Assembly: GCF_007747795.1 (NCBI RefSeq)
Contig: NZ_CP036275.1
Span: 5,758,001 to 5,822,000, forward strand
Reading direction: 5' to 3'
Origin: Maioricimonas rarisocia
Lineage (GTDB): Bacteria; Planctomycetota; Planctomycetia; Planctomycetales; Planctomycetaceae
Length of the DNA: 64,000 nucleotides
Part shown: in pieces, positions 46,430-55,953 of the stretch
Layout: each line of letters opens with the position of its first letter
How positions within the stretch are numbered: position 1 is the stretch's first letter
The notes under the pieces: model-generated
What the model saw: the letters and a program-made list of their open reading frames with translations, nothing else
Database searches by the model: none
What the model was told of the DNA's origin: nothing
Program-made: the position numbers and the translations under genes

Positions 46430-48193
46430 TTAATCCACGTCAACGACCCGGCACTCCACCTGGAGCGGAACCGCTCCCTGGTGCCGCCACGTCAGTCGTG
46501 TCGTCTGCACTTCACGTCCGTACTCCGGATGCCACGGGCGTCGTTCGATCGTCCGCTGGAGTGCTGCATCGGCCGACACCAGCAGATGCAGTCGCTGCGT
46601 CCCATCGGTCAGTTCCCAGCCGTCGTCGATGGGGCATGCTTCCCATTCGGGGGCCAGCAGGAATCCCCCCTCGACGACATGTTCTCCCCGCCCGTCGATC
46701 CGGTCGGTCACCGTCAGTTCGCCGTTGTCCTCGACGCAGACGGTCCGCGAGTGCCGGGGGCAGCCGGGCAACCGGTCGTAACCATCGTGGGAACCGCAGG
46801 CCCGCATCGCTCCCGGTGCAAACTGCACGTCGACATCCAGCGGCAGTGCCCGATGTCCGACGCGAAAGATATGCCAGACTTCGCTGGAGTTCTGTCCGTC
46901 GATGCAGACCGTATTGTGGGCGGCGGTCGACCGGTCGTATTCCCGTCGCTCGTCGTGGTCGTACGCACAGGTGCCGGGATCGACAAACAGTCGCCGGCCG
47001 TTGACTGACGCTTCGATCGTCAGCGTATCGGCGTGAGCATGTCCCGGCTGGTAGTCGGGGCCGACCGGTCCCACGTCGAAAAAGACGGTCCACCTGGGAC
47101 CATGCCAAGCGACGAAGCCGGTTTCCTCGAAGTGGCGCGCGCCCCCGGGCATCGAACGGAAGTCGCCCAGACCAAGCGTTCGTCCAATCTCGAACATTCG
47201 CTCCGGAGTGCCGTGGCCGAAGGCCGCACTGTCGTTGAACTGCGGCAGACCTCCGTCCGGATGCCGCATCCACTGCGCGAACGTCGCCATCTGTTGCCAG
47301 GCCGCGTCGAGTCGGGCACGCGTTTCCACGTCGTCGACGAGCGAGCGAACGGCAATCAGATCGTCCATGATCTGCAGGTGGTACAGTGGGCTCCGTTCGA
47401 AGTGGCCGCCGTCGGAAAGAATCTGCTCGTCGGCCTGTGCGACGGCACCGTCACCGGCCATGGTCAGCCAGTTCTCGGCGTGGTGTCCCGGAAAGACCCG
47501 CCCGGCCCATGCGAGTCCGACGAAGTCCCGCATCAGGTGGTTGGCCCGCAGGTCCCACTCGATGTTGTCTTCGAGGAACCGGGCCTGCTGCCTCAGGCTG
47601 GCCAGCATTCGCGGGGCGAAATCGGGATGCCGGTCGATGAAGCCCCGCCCTAGCAGGGTCAGACTTCGCACCCACCACCCGATGCGGGTCGCAATGGCGT
47701 AGGCATTCCACGCCAGGTGCCGCGCCGCCGGATCGGTCACCGGGCAACTTCGGATCCAGTCGCTCAGCCAGTCGACCAGCAGCGACTCGGCCCGTGCCGA
47801 CTCGGCGCCACCCGCGACGACGAGACCAGCCAGGTCGAACGCCCAGCGATGGTAATGCAGCGTCACGGTCCACAGTCGGTCGCGATCACGTGGACCAAGC
47901 TGCCAGTCAGCGGGCGAGCGGCCGATCGACTTCGACTGGTTGAGATGCCGGAACTGACCCTGCTCGAGATCGTCGAGGAGTTCCTGGGGGGACTGCTCGG
48001 GCGTCTCGAACAACGGAACGGCGGGCAACGTCTCCCAGGCAATCGAACCGCGCCACGCACTCGATTTCGGCCGGGGCACGCGATTCGCCCACGGCAGGCG
48101 ACGCTCGGCCATTCGTTGCACGCGGCAGGCCACCTGCGACCACTTGAGGTGTCGAACGGTTCGGAATGTCCTGGGCAGCTGATGCAGATTCAT
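46430..48193 (-). CDS. Heparinase II/III-like polysaccharide lyase, copy 1
   Basis: A 587-residue protein with an alpha/alpha-toroid N-terminal half and a heparinase II/III beta-sandwich C-terminal half. The signature GHAHADTLTIEASVNGRRLF, with VDPGTCAYDHDERREYDRST and a downstream HNTVCIDG, matches the family's catalytic His/Tyr region. No signal peptide is seen, and it begins MNLHQLPRTFRTVRHLKWSQ. Members in polysaccharide clusters may cleave uronic-acid-containing chains during assembly or release rather than for feeding. It lies 74 bases after the bi-domain dehydrogenase gene. Confidence 0.88.
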   Translation of the reverse strand: MNLHQLPRTFRTVRHLKWSQVACRVQRMAERRLPWANRVPRPKSSAWRGSIAWETLPAVPLFETPEQSPQELLDDLEQGQFRHLNQSKSIGRSPADWQLGPRDRDRLWTVTLHYHRWAFDLAGLVVAGGAESARAESLLVDWLSDWIRSCPVTDPAARHLAWNAYAIATRIGWWVRSLTLLGRGFIDRHPDFAPRMLASLRQQARFLEDNIEWDLRANHLMRDFVGLAWAGRVFPGHHAENWLTMAGDGAVAQADEQILSDGGHFERSPLYHLQIMDDLIAVRSLVDDVETRARLDAAWQQMATFAQWMRHPDGGLPQFNDSAAFGHGTPERMFEIGRTLGLGDFRSMPGGARHFEETGFVAWHGPRWTVFFDVGPVGPDYQPGHAHADTLTIEASVNGRRLFVDPGTCAYDHDERREYDRSTAAHNTVCIDGQNSSEVWHIFRVGHRALPLDVDVQFAPGAMRACGSHDGYDRLPGCPRHSRTVCVEDNGELTVTDRIDGRGEHVVEGGFLLAPEWEACPIDDGWELTDGTQRLHLLVSADAALQRTIERRPWHPEYGREVQTTRLTWRHQGAVPLQVECRVVDVD

Positions 48194-48267
48194 GCTGTTC
48201 GGCAGGTCGTTCAGTCAGGGAGCCGGAGGGACCGGCTCCCGGTATTGCCATATCGACCGGGCGGACG

Positions 48268-50481
48268 TCAGGCCGATCGCCGCATCGCGGCAACCTGCCC
48301 CCCATCCGTCGATGCGGCAGCCCCGGCGGTCTGCCCGGACTCGAGACAGTCCATGACGTCGAAACTGGCCCGGGTCACTTCGAACAGCTCGTCGGCGGGA
48401 ATGGGTGACGCCGTGCCCGACCGGACCCCCTCGACGAAGGCGGCCACTTCGGCGGCGTGCCCCTTGTCCTGCCGCCACAGCGACATCTTGCGAAGCTTGC
48501 CAAATCCATGGCCGGTCAGCGTGCGGAAGTTGTCCAGTTGCAGGATGCGTCCGCCCTGGAACACTTCCAGCCGCTCCTTGGCGAAACCGCGGTGACCATT
48601 CGCCAGATACTGGACCGTGCCGATCGATCCATCCGCGAACGCAAGCTGAATGCCGACAGTATCGTGAAGGTTCGTCGCACCGCCGGGCACCAGCGAGTTG
48701 GCCGACACGGACACAATCGGTGCACCGGCAACGAATCGCAGCAGGTCAATAAAGTGACATCCTTCGCCGATAATGCGACCGCCGCCGACCTTGGGATCCT
48801 GCGTCCAGTGTTCCGCAGGGATTGAACCGGCGTTGACGGTCATCATCATCGCCTTCGGTTCCGCTCGATCTCCGAGCAGTTCCTGCATCTTCTGCACATG
48901 TGGCGCGAACCGGCGGTTGAAGCCGACCATCAGCAGACGATCTCCCGCCGCCCGGTATGCCGCCTCGACCCGATCCAGTTCTTCCCGGGTCAGTGCCAGC
49001 GGCTTCTCCACGAAGACGTGCTTGCCTGCCTCGAGGGCCCGGCAGACGAACGACGCATGCGTGTCGTGCCGCGTCCCGATTACGATGGCGTCGACACCGT
49101 CATGATTGAACACAGCATCAACATCGGTCGTCGCTTCGCGGAAGCCGTACTTCCGGCCGGCCTGCACTCCGCTCACGCCGCCTCGTGAGGCGACGATCTG
49201 CAGGTTCGCACCCGACTCCCGCATCGGCGGCACGAGGAACCGCGTCGCGAAGCTGCCGGAACCAATCAATGCCAGGCCGGGCTGACGACCGAGCGGAGCC
49301 GCCTTGGTGGGGGGCTGTTCAGCCGGTACCACGCGAACCGTTTGCGTTCTCAGTTCCGGCGTATCGGCCGGCACTTCCGGATACGTCAGCAGGACACCCA
49401 GCGACTTCGAGCTGTCGCTGATCTCGCCATACGCATCGACAGCGGTGTCGAGTGAGTAACGGTGGGTGATCAGCTTCGAGCAGTCCACCTGTCCGGAGGC
49501 CATCGCTCCGAGCACCGCCTCGAAGTTCCGCTGTTCGGTCCAGCGAACGTACGGCAGCGGGTAGTCCTGCCCCTGCGTTTCGTAGCTCTCGTCGTACCGT
49601 CCCGGTCCGTACGAGCAGGAGACCTGGAACGACAATTCCTTGTGGTAGAAGTCATCTCGCGACAGTTCGAGCCCAACCACGCCGACCAGAACGATCCGAC
49701 CCCGCTTGCGGCACATGTTGGCCGCCTGGGAGACCGGCTCGTTGCTGCGGGTCGCCGCCGTAATCAGAACGGCATCGATCCCCTGTCCCTTCGTGAACTC
49801 TTCGGCCGCCTTGAGTGGATCCTGACCCGCACCGAGGTTGACGGTTTCGGCACCGAACTCCCGGGCCAGCGCGAGGCGCTCCGGGTTGAAGTCCAGCCCC
49901 AGCACTTCGCAGCCATTGGCCCGCAGCAGCTGTACCGTCAGCAGTCCGACGAGTCCCAGGCCGGTGACGGCGAACCGCTCACCCAGCGTGGGTTGGGCCA
50001 GGCGGATGCCCTGCAACGCGATCGCTCCGAGTACGCCGAACGCGGCGGTCTCATCGTCGACGCCTTCCGGAATCTTCGCACACAGATTCTTCGGGACGCA
50101 GACGACCTCGGCATGCTTGCCGTTCGAGAGAACGCGATCACCGACTTCAAAGCCGGTCACGCCCTCGCCGACCTCGATGACGGTCCCCACGTTGCAGTAG
50201 CCGAGCGGCAGTGCCTGGTCGAGCTTGCTCTGGACGGCTTCCATGGTGGACATGACGCCGTCGGTCTTCATTTTCTCGAGGACGCGCCGGACTTTGTCCG
50301 GATGCTGCCGTGCCTTCTCCAGCCAGCTCGCCTTGCCGAACTCGATCAGCATCCGCTCGGTGCCGGCGGAGATCAGGCTGCGGGTCGTCTGGACCAGCAG
50401 ATGCCCCGGCTGGACGGAGGGACACGGCACATCGAGAACGGTTGTCTCGCCGCTCTTGAGGGACTGCATGATCTGTCGCAT
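48268..50481 (-). CDS. Bi-domain oxidoreductase (MDR dehydrogenase fused to Gfo/Idh/MocA)
   Basis: A 737-residue fusion. The N-terminal half (about 1-350) is a medium-chain dehydrogenase with a Rossmann GLGLVGLLTVQLL motif; the zinc-binding GHE signature of alcohol dehydrogenases is not visible. The C-terminal half (about 400-720) is a Gfo/Idh/MocA oxidoreductase with LALIGSGSFATRFLVPPMRE and the catalytic HVFVEKPLALTREELDRVEA segment. This fusion recurs in exopolysaccharide clusters beside heparinase-like proteins and glycosyltransferases, where it is thought to modify a nucleotide sugar through a keto intermediate. The actual substrate is unknown. The ATG at 50481 has GGAG upstream. Confidence 0.9.
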   Translation of the reverse strand: MRQIMQSLKSGETTVLDVPCPSVQPGHLLVQTTRSLISAGTERMLIEFGKASWLEKARQHPDKVRRVLEKMKTDGVMSTMEAVQSKLDQALPLGYCNVGTVIEVGEGVTGFEVGDRVLSNGKHAEVVCVPKNLCAKIPEGVDDETAAFGVLGAIALQGIRLAQPTLGERFAVTGLGLVGLLTVQLLRANGCEVLGLDFNPERLALAREFGAETVNLGAGQDPLKAAEEFTKGQGIDAVLITAATRSNEPVSQAANMCRKRGRIVLVGVVGLELSRDDFYHKELSFQVSCSYGPGRYDESYETQGQDYPLPYVRWTEQRNFEAVLGAMASGQVDCSKLITHRYSLDTAVDAYGEISDSSKSLGVLLTYPEVPADTPELRTQTVRVVPAEQPPTKAAPLGRQPGLALIGSGSFATRFLVPPMRESGANLQIVASRGGVSGVQAGRKYGFREATTDVDAVFNHDGVDAIVIGTRHDTHASFVCRALEAGKHVFVEKPLALTREELDRVEAAYRAAGDRLLMVGFNRRFAPHVQKMQELLGDRAEPKAMMMTVNAGSIPAEHWTQDPKVGGGRIIGEGCHFIDLLRFVAGAPIVSVSANSLVPGGATNLHDTVGIQLAFADGSIGTVQYLANGHRGFAKERLEVFQGGRILQLDNFRTLTGHGFGKLRKMSLWRQDKGHAAEVAAFVEGVRSGTASPIPADELFEVTRASFDVMDCLESGQTAGAAASTDGGQVAAMRRSA

Positions 50482-51013
50482 CGTGGGTCTCCGCTAATGA
50501 TTCGTGCGCGCAGAATCCGAGCGCTGGAAAACGGGATGAGAGGCGTTCGCCGGCAGTTCATGTCGGGAAACTGCAACGGAACGGAATAGAGAAACTCGCC
50601 CGCACAGGAGGCACCGGGCAGCATGCAGCACAGGCACCACGCCGCGATCTGTACAGGCGTCCGGGCTGTTGCTGACCATGGTTCGTCCGTGAACTCCTCG
50701 TCACGCCGGTGCTTCCTTGCACCGGGCTGCCCCCCGCGGCGAGGCTCCTCGGATGAGGAACGGTCGCTCTGGAAGTGCGGGATCACTGGTTGCCGCAGCA
50801 ACCGGGAACCCGACCGCCACGATGGTCAAACATGCGACAGGCGGTTCAGCGCATCGGCGTCCTGCGCTGGGAGTCGCTGTTTCGATCGATCGGTCGGAGT
50901 GCCCCAGCCGACAAGTCCTGTCGGCGGGCGGGATTACTATCTGAATCCCCCAACCGGATCAACACCAGTTCGTTGCAGCAGGCGGCCCGGCAATCCAACC
51001 GGGTCGGTTGACC
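50482..51013. promoter_or_regulatory. 532-base gap inside the polysaccharide cluster
   Basis: The only large gap in the cluster. No gene is convincing. It contains GGTTGC-CGCA-GCAACC (50788-50803) and GCCGACA-AGTCC-TGTCGGC (50907-50925), two more short perfect hairpins. The gap may hold a terminator for the CapK-like gene and an internal promoter for the last three genes, but no clear promoter boxes were found. Confidence 0.4.
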
Positions 51014-52381
51014 TCAGGCGGCCTCGGCAGAAAGATTCGAGACGACGAATCGAAGTTTGCCGCTGCGCGTTCGCGGGATCGAATCGACGTGCGCGATCTC
51101 GAACGTCAGATCGTCGCCGACCCGCTTGAGGATTTCCCGCTCGAGGGCCTCCTCATCGGCCTGACCGTACCCCTCGGCCGTGACGAGCCAGATCGTGACG
51201 TGGCCCGGTTGATCCTGGCGGATCTGCGCCTCGCGGACGCGGACACAGTCCTTAAAGATGTGATCCAGTCGCCCCAGGCGACAGCCGCTGCGCGTAATGA
51301 CGCAGTCTTCCTGACGGCCGTCGATGCACTCGACCAGACGTCCCGGTCGGCCGCAGGAGCAGACGTCGTCGGAAGGCGTCGCCAGATCGCCGACGTCGTA
51401 TCGCAGCAGCGGGAACGCGGGGTTGGTGAAGTTCGTGCCGATCACCCGAGCGGCACCGGACTCGGCCGGCAGAAACTCGACCGCCGAGTAATCCTCGTCG
51501 ACGTGCAGTCCTCCGTGAGGGCACTGCGAGATGTTCGCCACCCCCTCGGCCATGCCGTAGTGTTCGATCGGCTCGACGCCGAACGCCCGCTTGACGATCT
51601 GCTTCTGATGCGGCAGCAGACTCTCCGCTCCGGTCGTCACCCAGCGGACCGGCAGGCGGACTCCACGTCGCAATGCCTGCTCGGCCACGAATGCAACGAC
51701 CGAAGGGTAGCCGTGAATCCAACGGGCGCCGCTCCGCTCCATCTCGACAAGATAGTCCGCGATCGTCTGATCGCTCAGATGGTAGGCACTGAACATCAGC
51801 TGACGGCCGGGGCGGTTTGTCCGCCAGTAGGGGGGCCGGCGCTGCGAGAGCGGCACCACCGATCGCCCGCCGAAATAAAGACACCACTCGTTGCGCTGCA
51901 GTCCGTGCCAGCGACGGTACCGCCACCAGACGGACCACTGTTCGTGCTGGCTCTCCAGCGTCACCGGAAACTGCAGCCCCGCGCCGGTCGAGCCACTCGT
52001 GTGGTGCATCTGCAGCGACTGCGAAGCAAAGGTCTCCGATCGGAACCGGTCGACCTGTTCCTGGACCGTCTGCTTGGTGAGCACCGGTAACTGCCCGAGG
52101 TCTTCCAGGCTGCGGATGTCGTCCGCCTTCAGACGCAGACGGGCAAACAGATCACGATAGTAGGGGACCGTCGCCACCGCGTGCCGCACGAATGCCTGCA
52201 GCCGCTGATCGCGGTGCGCCTTCACCTGCTCGAAATCCCGGTTCGAGCGCGACTCGTACCCGGCCAGTTGCTCTTCAAAGGCTCTGCCATACCGGGAACG
52301 CTGGATCCGGTAGCCCTGAGCCGAAACCACCACGTTCTGCAAACGGGTGGGCAACCGCAGATAGAGTTGTTCGAGATCCAT
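51014..52381 (-). CDS. CapK/PaaK-like adenylate-forming enzyme
   Basis: A 455-residue member of the phenylacetate-CoA ligase/CapK family of adenylate-forming enzymes. The phosphate-binding motif is HHTSGSTGAGLQFPVTLE, followed by SVWWRYRRWHGLQ, GYPSVVAFVAEQALRRG, the ATP motif IEHYGMAEGVANISQCPHGG and the hinge region TNFTNPAFPLLRYDVGDLA, closing with VDSIPRTRSGKLRFV with the late catalytic lysine. CapK relatives occur in capsule and cell-surface polymer clusters with unproven activity, likely activating a carboxylate for attachment to sugar. Its start is four bases from the DUF362 stop, so the two are one transcript. Confidence 0.88.
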   Translation of the reverse strand: MDLEQLYLRLPTRLQNVVVSAQGYRIQRSRYGRAFEEQLAGYESRSNRDFEQVKAHRDQRLQAFVRHAVATVPYYRDLFARLRLKADDIRSLEDLGQLPVLTKQTVQEQVDRFRSETFASQSLQMHHTSGSTGAGLQFPVTLESQHEQWSVWWRYRRWHGLQRNEWCLYFGGRSVVPLSQRRPPYWRTNRPGRQLMFSAYHLSDQTIADYLVEMERSGARWIHGYPSVVAFVAEQALRRGVRLPVRWVTTGAESLLPHQKQIVKRAFGVEPIEHYGMAEGVANISQCPHGGLHVDEDYSAVEFLPAESGAARVIGTNFTNPAFPLLRYDVGDLATPSDDVCSCGRPGRLVECIDGRQEDCVITRSGCRLGRLDHIFKDCVRVREAQIRQDQPGHVTIWLVTAEGYGQADEEALEREILKRVGDDLTFEIAHVDSIPRTRSGKLRFVVSNLSAEAA

Positions 52382-52385
52382 CGCA

Positions 52386-53753
52386 TCAGGCGCTTTGCTT
52401 CAGGGCCTGCCAGCCGAAATGCGGCACAAAGCCGCCTGGCACAGCCGGTTCGACCTGCTCGATCTCGACTGCGTCATCGATGCGCTCATCGAAGACTCGC
52501 AGCGACTCGAGCGTACCCTGCACGATCGGCCAGCGGCGGGATGCAAACGCATTCGCAACGATCGGAATGCCCGCCGGCGAGAAGCCCATCGCCCGACAGG
52601 CGGTGGCATCCACTTCGGCCGGATTCACGCCGCCAATCAACACGCCCGCATCAATGGGATCGGGGGCAATCGGGCCGTTCCCCTGCCCTCCGATAATCCC
52701 GTCAACAATGCATACATAATGCTTGGCGGCATCCGCCTCACGCCAGCTGCTGTCCCGGTTGCCGTACAGCAGGGCCCGGTTCAGATCCAGCGCCATCCGC
52801 CAGCAGGTGTCGTTGCCGTGCCAGTTCCCGTTCCGCACGACGGTCTCGCTGTCGCCGAGCATCTTCTTGCCGGAGTTTCGCATCTTCCGGTACACCCAGT
52901 TGCCCACACCCGGCACGTTCGCCATCAGCTTGCGACCGAACCGCTTCGTCTGCAACTCGAGCTGACGCGTCCAGCTCTCGTCGGGAAACTCGTCTCCCTG
53001 ACGCTGCGGCGTTCCTTCGGTATGGTGCGGAAGCCAGTTCTTGTCGCCGTTGATCCCGACAAGGTTCTTCAGGCTGCAGGTCAGACCGGTCTTCTTGTGC
53101 GTCTTGAGCTTGGGGACGTTCACGAACACGTCGCACTCGACCGGCGTGGCCGCGATGAGGTATTCGTGCGTCTCGCCGTGATGATGCGAATTGACGACCT
53201 CCGTCTCGTAGTCGGCCCCGTAGAACCGTCCTTCGCCCGGATGCCGGTAGAACAGGCTGTCTTTACTGAGGTTGAGCGCCACGTATCCGCGCGGATCGCC
53301 GCCGTTCTGCCGACGCTCGACGATCACTTCCTCCTTGCGGAGCCACACCTCGCGGCGCAGATCGAGTGTCCCCAACGTGAGCTTCGGAAACCGCTGGCGG
53401 ACCCGCTCGAGCCGTCCCGGCAGGTCCCCGCGGGCGACGATCGCGTCGAAGTTCGCGTACGTGTGCGGAGCATCGCAGATGCAGATCTCCCCCCGCCCGT
53501 CCATCAATTCGGCCAGCGTTTCGACGACCGCGACGATGACGGCCGGATGCGTGATCACCGGCAGCCACCGGTCGGGGATGTATTCGTGTGACTCCTGGAC
53601 CCAGTTCGGTTTGACGACCACCAGCGGCGATCCCTTGCCCAGCGTCTCCTGCAGCGAAGCACTGGTGGTCAGGGCACGACGCACAAACGCACCAATCGCA
53701 TCCGTATCGTCGTAGCTGCCGATGCGTCCGATTCTGGGGCCTGCGAAATCCAT
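52386..53753 (-). CDS. DUF362 family protein
   Basis: A 455-residue protein of the DUF362 family. Landmarks are LVVVKPNWVQESHEYIPDRW, GEICICDAPHTYANFDAIVA, VFVNVPKLKTHKKTGLTCSL with LKNLVGINGDKNWLPHH, and VDGIIGGQGNGPIAPDPIDA followed by the VNPAEVDATACRAMGFSP turn. The family fold often accompanies iron-sulfur clusters, but no ferredoxin-type cysteine set is seen here. Function is unknown. It is immediately upstream of the CapK-like gene, with a four-base gap, and downstream of glycosyltransferase genes, which suggests a role in modifying the polysaccharide or its precursor. Confidence 0.85.
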   Translation of the reverse strand: MDFAGPRIGRIGSYDDTDAIGAFVRRALTTSASLQETLGKGSPLVVVKPNWVQESHEYIPDRWLPVITHPAVIVAVVETLAELMDGRGEICICDAPHTYANFDAIVARGDLPGRLERVRQRFPKLTLGTLDLRREVWLRKEEVIVERRQNGGDPRGYVALNLSKDSLFYRHPGEGRFYGADYETEVVNSHHHGETHEYLIAATPVECDVFVNVPKLKTHKKTGLTCSLKNLVGINGDKNWLPHHTEGTPQRQGDEFPDESWTRQLELQTKRFGRKLMANVPGVGNWVYRKMRNSGKKMLGDSETVVRNGNWHGNDTCWRMALDLNRALLYGNRDSSWREADAAKHYVCIVDGIIGGQGNGPIAPDPIDAGVLIGGVNPAEVDATACRAMGFSPAGIPIVANAFASRRWPIVQGTLESLRVFDERIDDAVEIEQVEPAVPGGFVPHFGWQALKQSA

Positions 53754-53821
53754 GGATCGTTACTCGTACTGAAATACGGGGAGAGAGTCGACCGGCTTTG
53801 CTCCGGGAAGCGAACGGCCTG

Positions 53822-54652
53822 TCAGGCGGCTTTCGACTCGGCGGGACTGCGGCGGGCCGTATTCATCGCGTTCGCCAACCGATATCGGGTGAAGGTAAAC
53901 GCCGGAGCAAACACGGCGAGAGACACGAGGTAGCGGGCCCGGCGACTCGGCGCCAGAGCTCCCCAGTGCTTCTTCAGGAACTGCCACCGCCCGACCTGCT
54001 GTCGCCAGACGGCCCGTGTAATCCGTGCAGGATGCGACCATTCCACCCGCACCGGTTCCGTCTCCGGCGTCAGGCAGCGTGCGTTGGCAGCAGCGACCCG
54101 CAGAAACAGGTCGGTGTCCTGCCCTGTCAGCAGACTTTCATCCCATGGGCCGACCCGTTCGAGCAGCGATCGCGAAAAGACCGCGCACGAAGTATTCACC
54201 GGATGACCGTGGCGCCGCACGAAGTCGAACGACATCACTTCCTGTGTCGGCTGAATCAGACGGAAGCAGTCGCCATCCAGCATGATCCGCATCGGCAGGG
54301 CGATGACGGTTTCGCCCTCGTCCGACCGTGCCGCCGACAGCACGTCGTGAATCGTTTGTGGACCGGGACGATCATCGTCGTCCAGGTACCAGATGAACTT
54401 CCCCGTCGCGAGGCGCGTGCCGCAGTTCCGGGCTGCGGGGGCGCCCTGCCCCTCGGTCTGAAAGTGATAGCGAACCCCGGAGAACCGGCCGCACGCCTCA
54501 CGGTTCAGCCGCTGGTTCTCGTCGCTCGAGCGATCGTCGACGACGATGACCTCGCCTCCGCCGCTCGTGAGCAGTGGCTCGAGTGCTGCGACACAATCCG
54601 CCAGCATCTCCGGCCGGTTGTGCGTGGGAATGACAACAGAGACGGCCATCAT
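53822..54652 (-). CDS. Glycosyltransferase family 2
   Basis: A 276-residue GT-A glycosyltransferase. The N-terminal SVVIPTHNRPEMLADCVAAL and EVIVVDDRSSDENQRL segments form the nucleotide fold. GAPAARNCGTRLATGKFIWY is followed by LDDDDRPGP, the metal-binding Asp-rich motif, and SLLTGQDTDLFLRVAAANAR supplies the catalytic acidic region. It transfers a sugar from an NDP donor to the growing lipid-linked repeat unit. Its start overlaps the stop of the neighbouring GT4 gene by four bases (ATGA), indicating translational coupling. Confidence 0.9.
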   Translation of the reverse strand: MMAVSVVIPTHNRPEMLADCVAALEPLLTSGGGEVIVVDDRSSDENQRLNREACGRFSGVRYHFQTEGQGAPAARNCGTRLATGKFIWYLDDDDRPGPQTIHDVLSAARSDEGETVIALPMRIMLDGDCFRLIQPTQEVMSFDFVRRHGHPVNTSCAVFSRSLLERVGPWDESLLTGQDTDLFLRVAAANARCLTPETEPVRVEWSHPARITRAVWRQQVGRWQFLKKHWGALAPSRRARYLVSLAVFAPAFTFTRYRLANAMNTARRSPAESKAA

Positions 54653-55941
54653 GCGATCAGCCTTTCGTATGCACCGGCGATGGCGGCAGCCCCGTAGGAC
54701 GCGACCAGGGAAGAGTCGACGGCCCTGAAGCGTTCTCGTGCGCGAGCGGAGCGATCAATGAAATCCAGTACGTCGTCGCCCGGCTCGTCATCCCACCACG
54801 CGTTGATGTGGTTCCGATATCCACTGAGGGTCCCGATCACCGGATCGTTCCGATTGAACGTCACGTTGATGATCGGCTTCGAGAGAGCCATGTATTCCAC
54901 GATCTTCGATGCCAGTTGGTAGTCGGTCGTGTTGCCGCAGTTCAGCAGCACATCCGCGTGCTGCAGATACGTGGCGACCTCATCCCGCTTGACCCGACCA
55001 TGGAAGTGAAAGCGATCCTGCCCCGGCAGCTCCGGGCTGACCGACTCAAGCGATTCGGGATTGTCACCGAACACATGCCAGTGCAGTGCCGGTCCGCCCC
55101 GCTGCTGCCAGGCGAACGACACTTTCTGCATCCAGGCAAGAAACTCCTTCGGCCGACGAACCGGATTGAACAGATTTCCGGCGAACACCAGCCGCACGAC
55201 GTCCCCTTCGTCACTCCAGGGAGATTCGCCGCGGACTTCCTCGATCGCCGAAACGTCGATCATCGGACCGATCGTCGAGATGCGGTCGATGGAGATGCCG
55301 GGGAATGTCTGAGCGTAAATCTCCCGGGTCCGGTCGTTGGTCACGACGACCTTCGACGCCCGCGAGAAGACCTTCCGCTCGGCCGCCAGATTGAACGGCC
55401 GGTACAGTCGGACGTTGTTCAGCGGCATCTCGGTCGAGAACGAGAACGGGTCGCCAATGTCCACGATCCAGGGCAACGCACAGCGGCGATGGACTCTCAG
55501 ACCGACCAGATGACTCGTGAACGGATGCGAGACCGTCACCATCGCGTCGTACCTGGTGTCGGCCGTCAGCTGCAGAGCCTGTCGGCAGGCGGGCAGATAC
55601 CAGCCCGATGCATAGTCCGGCCACCGCAGGGAACGCCAGCCCTTGGCCACGATTGACTGAATCGGCACCGTGGCCCGCTTCAGCGACTGACGGACGGAAC
55701 TGCCCGACGAAGCCGCACCGTTCTGACTCGGCTGTGTCGCGCCGGTCGAGCGCCGCGCGTACCCGCAGCGGTGAATCGTCAGCGGCCCCTGCTGCTCAAT
55801 GTCGGGAGCCCCGTCAACCCGCGCCGTCACCACGTCGACTTCGTGGCCGGCCGCCAGCCACTGACGGACGATCGCGCCCCAGCGGAAGGCCCGCGGGGAG
55901 ATCACCGGCTCGAATGTGTAACTTGCGACAAGGATGCGCAT
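54649..55941 (-). CDS. GT4-like glycosyltransferase
   Basis: A 430-residue GT-B protein, begins MRILVASYTFEPVISPRAFR. Internal landmarks are VGLRVHRRCALPWIVDIGDP, VVVTNDRTREIYAQTFPGIS, VVRLVFAGNLFNPVRRPKEF, VLLNCGNTTDYQLASKIVEY and the MALSKPIINVTFNRND donor-site segment with its spaced acidic residues. It probably adds one sugar to the repeat unit. It lies 12 bases downstream of the O-antigen ligase-like gene and overlaps the GT2 gene. Confidence 0.85.
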   Translation of the reverse strand: MRILVASYTFEPVISPRAFRWGAIVRQWLAAGHEVDVVTARVDGAPDIEQQGPLTIHRCGYARRSTGATQPSQNGAASSGSSVRQSLKRATVPIQSIVAKGWRSLRWPDYASGWYLPACRQALQLTADTRYDAMVTVSHPFTSHLVGLRVHRRCALPWIVDIGDPFSFSTEMPLNNVRLYRPFNLAAERKVFSRASKVVVTNDRTREIYAQTFPGISIDRISTIGPMIDVSAIEEVRGESPWSDEGDVVRLVFAGNLFNPVRRPKEFLAWMQKVSFAWQQRGGPALHWHVFGDNPESLESVSPELPGQDRFHFHGRVKRDEVATYLQHADVLLNCGNTTDYQLASKIVEYMALSKPIINVTFNRNDPVIGTLSGYRNHINAWWDDEPGDDVLDFIDRSARARERFRAVDSSLVASYGAAAIAGAYERLIA

Positions 55942-55953
55942 TGAGTGATCCTG

